Under the pieces are notes generated by a model. That model was not told where the DNA came from. It searched no databases and saw only the letters and a list, made by a program, of their open reading frames with translations. A program made the translations under genes and the position numbers. DNA of 64,000 nucleotides from RPQJ01 sp963793005 (lineage in GTDB: Bacteria > Pseudomonadota > Gammaproteobacteria > Steroidobacterales > Steroidobacteraceae). The stretch covers positions 310,001-374,000 of the forward strand of contig CAWBYP010000002.1 in the NCBI GenBank assembly GCA_963793005.1. The letters run 5' to 3'. Below are positions 60,494-64,000 of this stretch, in pieces (positions within the stretch are counted from its first letter, which is position 1; each line of letters starts with the position of its first letter).

Positions 60494-60508
60494 CTTAGGA
60501 TTCGTCAA

Positions 60509-61319
60509 ATGACCGTGAAAAAGACCCGGAAGGCGCACGCCAAAACCCGTCCGCGGCAGCGGTCCGCCCCGCCCCGCGCGGCGCGGCGGGTCCGCCCGCG
60601 CCGCCGTCAGCGACGGGCAGCCGGCCTACGGCCGTGTCGCCGCCGACCTCGAACAGAGGATCCTGAAGCGCACGCTCAAGCCGGGCGACCCCCTGCCCTC
60701 CGAGACCGAACTGGCAAGCCAGTTCGGTGTGAACCGCTCAACGGTGCGCGAGGCCGTCCGCCGCCTCGAATCGGCCGGACTCGTCGGGCGCGCAGCCGGC
60801 ACCAAGCGCCTCAGGGTGACGCGCCCTGCCCAGTCGGCGACCGCGTCCAGCATGAGCAGGGCGCTCACTCTCGACGAGGTGACGTTCATCGAACTCTGGG
60901 AGGCCATGCTCGCCATTGCACCGCGCACCGCTGCGCTCGCAGCGGCGCACGCGCGGCCCGAGAACATCGACCGGCTCGAACTGTGCATCCGCACGGTGGA
61001 GACCGCGCGCAGCTCCGAAGGCGCCGTCGGCGGCGTGGTGGACTTCTTCGGGTCGCTGGCCGCCACCAGCGCGAACCGTGTGCTGGTGCTCGCGATGCAG
61101 CCCGTGACGCGCCTGCTCGCGCCGTCGCTGCGGCGGATGATTGACCGAGTCCCTCAGGGTCGTTCGCGGATCGTCGTTGCGCAGCGCTGCGTTGTCGAGG
61201 CCCTGCGCAAGGGCGACGCGGATGCGGCCCAGGCCTGGATGACCAGGCACGTCCACGACTTCCGCCGTGGCTACGAGGTGGCGGAGATCTCGCTCGACAC
61301 TCGCGCCGCGGATGTATGA
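60509..61319 (+). CDS. GntR family (FadR/FCD-type) regulator with N-terminal frame problem
   Basis: The protein has a GntR helix-turn-helix (AYGRVAADLEQRILKRTLKPGDPLPSETELASQFGVNRSTVREAVRRLESAGL) and a C-terminal FCD-like ligand domain with WEAMLAIAPRTAALAAAHA and HVHDFRRGYEV. This frame has no ATG, GTG or TTG before GTG 60729, inside the helix-turn-helix. The only good upstream ATG (60509, MTVKKTRKAHAKTR) is in another frame, so one base appears inserted or lost in the GC-rich run 60545-60600. It should repress the divergent isovaleryl-CoA operon until an acyl-CoA binds. Confidence 0.75.
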
Positions 61320-61334
61320 TTCGCTGGCATCGTT

Positions 61335-61421
61335 GCCCGGGTGGCGGAACTGGTAGACGCAAGGGACTTAAAATCCCTCGGGGGTAACCCCTTGCCGGTT
61401 CGATTCCGGCCCCGGGCACCA
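61335..61421 (+). tRNA. tRNA-Leu (anticodon UAA)
   Basis: The 87-base sequence folds as a class II tRNA: 7-bp acceptor stem GCCCGGG paired with CCCGGGC, D-loop with GG, anticodon stem GGGAC/ATCCC with TAA anticodon at the loop centre, long variable arm (CTCGGGGGTAACCCCTT) and T-arm GGTTCGATTCC. The CCA end is encoded. It closely resembles E. coli tRNA-Leu(UAA). It lies 15 bases after gntR; a TATGAT box at its start region may be its own -10. Confidence 0.95.
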
Positions 61422-61541
61422 GCGTCGCAGGCGCACCCCGGTTTTCCGCGCTGCCAGCCCACGCCCTCCCCGCCTATAGTCGCCGCCAAACGCCGGAGCG
61501 CGCGCCGTACCGGCGCCGCGACAGCGGCATGGAGAACCAGC

Positions 61542-62957
61542 ATGAGCGACACCGTACATCGGACGATGGGCCAGCAATCCGGCCGACGATCCTGGGCCGA
61601 GCCCTGGAAGATCAAGATGGTCGAGCCACTGCGCATGACCAGCCACGACCAGCGCGTCGCGGCCCTGGCCGAGGCCGGGTACAACACGTTCCTGCTACGT
61701 TCCGACGACGTGTACATCGACCTGCTCACCGACAGCGGGACCAACGCGATGAGCGACCGCCAGTGGGCCGGAATGATGCTCGGTGACGAGGCCTATGCGG
61801 GCAGCCGCAACTACTATCACCTCGAAACCGCGATCCAGAACTACTACGGCTATGAATTCGTCGTTCCCACGCACCAGGGCCGTGGCGCCGAGCACCTGCT
61901 GAGCCAGGCGGCCATCCGCAAGGGCCAGTTCGTGCCCGGCAACATGTACTTCACGACCACGCGCCTGCACCAGGAACTCGCAGGCGGGACGTTCGCCGAC
62001 GTGATCGTCGACGCTGCCCACGACCCCGCGGACCTGAGCCCATTCAAGGGCGACGTGGATCTCGCCAAGCTCGAACGGCTCATCGCCGCGCATGGCACAG
62101 GCGGGATCGCCTACGTGAGCCTCGCGGCGACCGTGAACATGGCCGGCGGGCAGCCCGTCAGCATGGCAAATGTCACGGCGCTCCACGAGCTCTGCCGTCG
62201 GCACGGCATTCCGCTCTACCTGGACGCCACTCGCCTCGCAGAGAACGCCTTCTTCATCCAGGAACGCGAGCCCGGATACTCCGGGAAATCCATCGCTGCG
62301 ATCGTGGGCGAATTCTGCAGCCACACGGACGGCGCGTGGATGAGCGCGAAAAAGGACGCGCTGGTGAACATCGGTGGCTGGCTTGCCGTGCGCGATGGCA
62401 CGCTTTTCGAGGAACTGCGCAACCTGGTCGTCGTGTACGAGGGCCTGCACACCTACGGGGGCCTGGCCGGACGGGACATGGAAGCCATGGCGATCGGCAT
62501 CGCCGAGTCCATGCAGGACGACCACATGCGCTCGCGCATCGGCCAGGTGCGCTATCTCGCGGAACTGCTCGAGGACTGGGGCGTGCCGATGGTAAAGCCG
62601 GTCGGCGGGCACGCCATTTTCCTGGACGCGCGCGCTTTCTACCCCCAGCTGAGGCAGGACCAGTTCCCGGCCCAGACGCTGGCCGCCGAACTCTACCTCG
62701 ACACGGGCATCCGCTCGATGGAACGCGGCGTCGTGAGTTCCGGTCGTGACCCGGCGACCGGCGATCACCACTACCCCAAGCTCGAGCTCACGCGACTCAC
62801 GTTACCCCGCAGGGTTTACACGCAGGCGCACATGGACGTTGTTGCGGAATCGGTGAAGGCAGTCTACGACGCTCGCGCCTCGGCCCGCGGCCTGGCCATG
62901 GTCTACGAGCCCAGGTACCTGCGGTTCTTCCAGGCCCGCTTCAAGCCCATCAGCTGA
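61542..62957 (+). CDS. Tyrosine phenol-lyase (beta-tyrosinase) homologue
   Basis: The 471-residue PLP enzyme follows Citrobacter tyrosine phenol-lyase throughout. AGYNTFLLRSDDVYIDLLTDSGTNAMSD, THQGRGAEHLLSQ, NMYFTTTRLHQE (Thr of the TPL phenol pocket), the PLP Lys271 in MSAKKDALVNIGG, RSMERG (substrate Arg) and LRFFQARFKPI are all present. It would cleave L-tyrosine to phenol, pyruvate and ammonia, or act on a related amino acid. ATG 61542 follows GGAGAACC. It ends in an 8-bp overlap with the convergent tryptophanase gene. Its first ~17 residues extend beyond the usual N-terminus. Confidence 0.87.
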   Translation: MSDTVHRTMGQQSGRRSWAEPWKIKMVEPLRMTSHDQRVAALAEAGYNTFLLRSDDVYIDLLTDSGTNAMSDRQWAGMMLGDEAYAGSRNYYHLETAIQNYYGYEFVVPTHQGRGAEHLLSQAAIRKGQFVPGNMYFTTTRLHQELAGGTFADVIVDAAHDPADLSPFKGDVDLAKLERLIAAHGTGGIAYVSLAATVNMAGGQPVSMANVTALHELCRRHGIPLYLDATRLAENAFFIQEREPGYSGKSIAAIVGEFCSHTDGAWMSAKKDALVNIGGWLAVRDGTLFEELRNLVVVYEGLHTYGGLAGRDMEAMAIGIAESMQDDHMRSRIGQVRYLAELLEDWGVPMVKPVGGHAIFLDARAFYPQLRQDQFPAQTLAAELYLDTGIRSMERGVVSSGRDPATGDHHYPKLELTRLTLPRRVYTQAHMDVVAESVKAVYDARASARGLAMVYEPRYLRFFQARFKPIS

Positions 62958-64000
62958 TCGGCTGGAAGCGCGCGGTGAAGTGCCGCAACTGCGGCGGCTG
63001 CGAGACGATGCGCAGCCCGCGCAGCTGGTCCTTGCCGCGCACGACTTCCTCGAACACCTCGATCATGTAGTCGGCGTGCGACTGCGTATACACGCGCCGC
63101 GGCATTGCGAGCCGCACGAGGTCCATGTCCGCGGCTTTCTCCACCCCATCCGGCCCGAGTCCGAACATCACCGTGCCGATCTCGCAGGCGCGTATGCCTC
63201 CGGCTTCGTAAAGGGCTACCGCCAGCGACTGGCCAGGGTATTCGAGCGGCGGAATATGCGGCAGGAACCGCCGCGCATCGACGAACACCGCGTGCCCGCC
63301 AACCGGCTGCACGATCGGAACACCGAGGCCCAGCAGCTTCTCACCGATGTACTCGTTGGTCCGCACCCGATAGCGCAGGTACTGCTCGTCGACGATCTCG
63401 TGCAGGCCGATGGCAATGGCCTCGAGGTCCCGGCCGGCGAGACCGCCATAGGTCGGGAATCCCTCGGTCAGGATCAGCCTGTTGCGCGCCTCCGCGGCCA
63501 GCTTGTCGTCGTTGGTCGCCAGCCAGCCGCCGATATTCGCGAACGCGTCCTTCTTGGCGCTCATGGTCATGCCGTCGGCGACCGAGAACATGTCGCGCAC
63601 GATGTCCGGCACGGACCGCGACTCCTGCCCCGGCTCCCGGCACTTGATGAACCATGCGTTCTCCGCGAAGCGGCACCCGTCGATTACCAGCGGCTTGCCG
63701 TGGCGATGCGCGATCTCGGCCGTGGCTCGGATGTTGGCGAGGCTCACCGGCTGCCCGCCACCCGCGTTGTTGGTCACCGTCAGCATCACCAGCGGCACGC
63801 TGTCGCCGGATTCCTCGAGCAGTTGCTCGAGCCGCGCGAGGTCGATGTTGCCCTTGAAGGGATGTCGCGCGTCGATGTCGTGGGCCTCGCGAACGACCAG
63901 GTCCACGGCCCGGGCGCCCGTTGCCTCGATGTTGCCGCGCGTGGTATCGAAGTGCGTGTTCGACGGAACGATGCGACCGGGTCCACCGACGATGGAAAAG
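62950..64000 (-). CDS. tnaA: Tryptophanase homologue, 5' part beyond window end
   Basis: The gene runs off the window; the visible ~349 C-terminal residues match tryptophanase more than tyrosine phenol-lyase. FDTTRGNIEATGARAVDL has the Asp that TNases carry, followed by LTVTNNAGGGQPVSLANIRA, the PLP Lys in MSAKKDAFANIGGWL, ILTEGFPTYGGLAGRDLEAIAIGL and CEIGTVMFG. It would release indole, pyruvate and ammonia from L-tryptophan. Both ends of this pair read PIS then TGA. Being tail to tail with a paralogue, the two could share regulation of termination. Confidence 0.88.
   Translation of the reverse strand, partial: FSIVGGPGRIVPSNTHFDTTRGNIEATGARAVDLVVREAHDIDARHPFKGNIDLARLEQLLEESGDSVPLVMLTVTNNAGGGQPVSLANIRATAEIAHRHGKPLVIDGCRFAENAWFIKCREPGQESRSVPDIVRDMFSVADGMTMSAKKDAFANIGGWLATNDDKLAAEARNRLILTEGFPTYGGLAGRDLEAIAIGLHEIVDEQYLRYRVRTNEYIGEKLLGLGVPIVQPVGGHAVFVDARRFLPHIPPLEYPGQSLAVALYEAGGIRACEIGTVMFGLGPDGVEKAADMDLVRLAMPRRVYTQSHADYMIEVFEEVVRGKDQLRGLRIVSQPPQLRHFTARFQPIS

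Noticed and set aside
61422..61541. Terminator after tRNA-Leu
   Set aside because: No stable hairpin with a T run is visible in the 120 bases before the tyrosine phenol-lyase gene.

Overview
This 64 kb window is GC-rich chromosomal DNA, almost certainly from a Gammaproteobacterium. The evidence is a full System I cytochrome c maturation operon (ccmABCDEFGHI), YajD, DUF188/YaiI, PsiE-type, TIGR02450 and CPXCG proteins, a DeaD/DbpA-like helicase and a UbiB-family kinase. The density of acyl-CoA enzymes suggests a lineage that degrades terpenoids, branched-chain compounds or similar lipids. No phage, insertion sequence, CRISPR array or rRNA is visible. There is one tRNA, Leu-UAA.

Layout. (1) 1-8155, plus strand: acyl-CoA dehydrogenase (cut by the window edge), saccharopine-dehydrogenase-like reductase, acyl-CoA ligase, SDR, thiolase and a long GST-like protein, then ATP-grasp and GNAT proteins. 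(2) 8192-22333: housekeeping and accessory genes, including a DEAD-box helicase, a Cys-rich exported HYR-like protein, a PadR-PspC pair, an AmpG-like MFS carrier with a class II aldolase, a Rieske/flavoprotein fusion followed by the remnant of an RDD gene, an SRPBCC-SDR fusion and a frameshifted zinc alcohol dehydrogenase. (3) 22536-24830: a tungstate-type ABC transporter (tupBCA). (4) 25408-35447: exported proteins (M43 metalloprotease, Spy-like protein, cytochrome c, an EcsC-M20 fusion) and small conserved proteins. (5) 34953-44926: an atu-like cluster. A MerR regulator and an SCP2 protein diverge from SDR, carboxylase beta, acyl-CoA dehydrogenase, enoyl-CoA hydratase and biotin-carboxylase alpha genes in the order of atuBCDEF. 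A BKACE (DUF849) gene is coupled to the end and a convergent acyl-CoA ligase follows. (6) 45087-54208, minus strand: UbiB kinase, MaoC-like protein and the ccm operon. (7) 54300-61319: isovaleryl-CoA dehydrogenase, MaoC hydratase, CitE-like lyase and methylcrotonyl-CoA carboxylase beta and alpha, divergent from a GntR regulator with a 13-bp palindrome between them. This is the gene content of the Mycobacterium leucine/itaconate cluster. (8) 61335-64000: tRNA-Leu, then a tyrosine phenol-lyase homologue and a tryptophanase homologue facing tail to tail.

The two carboxylase clusters appear to serve parallel chemistry: oxidise an acyl-CoA, carboxylate the gamma-methyl group of the enoyl-CoA, hydrate it, then cleave it. 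One looks specific for leucine-derived 3-methylcrotonyl-CoA and the other for a geranyl/citronellyl-type chain. BKACE may provide an unusual chain-shortening step in the second.

Four otherwise well-conserved genes (adh, atuE-like, ccmI, gntR) carry single-base frame breaks. In three of them removing or adding one base restores a family-typical protein. This suggests residual sequencing or assembly indels, though true pseudogenes cannot be excluded from one sequence.
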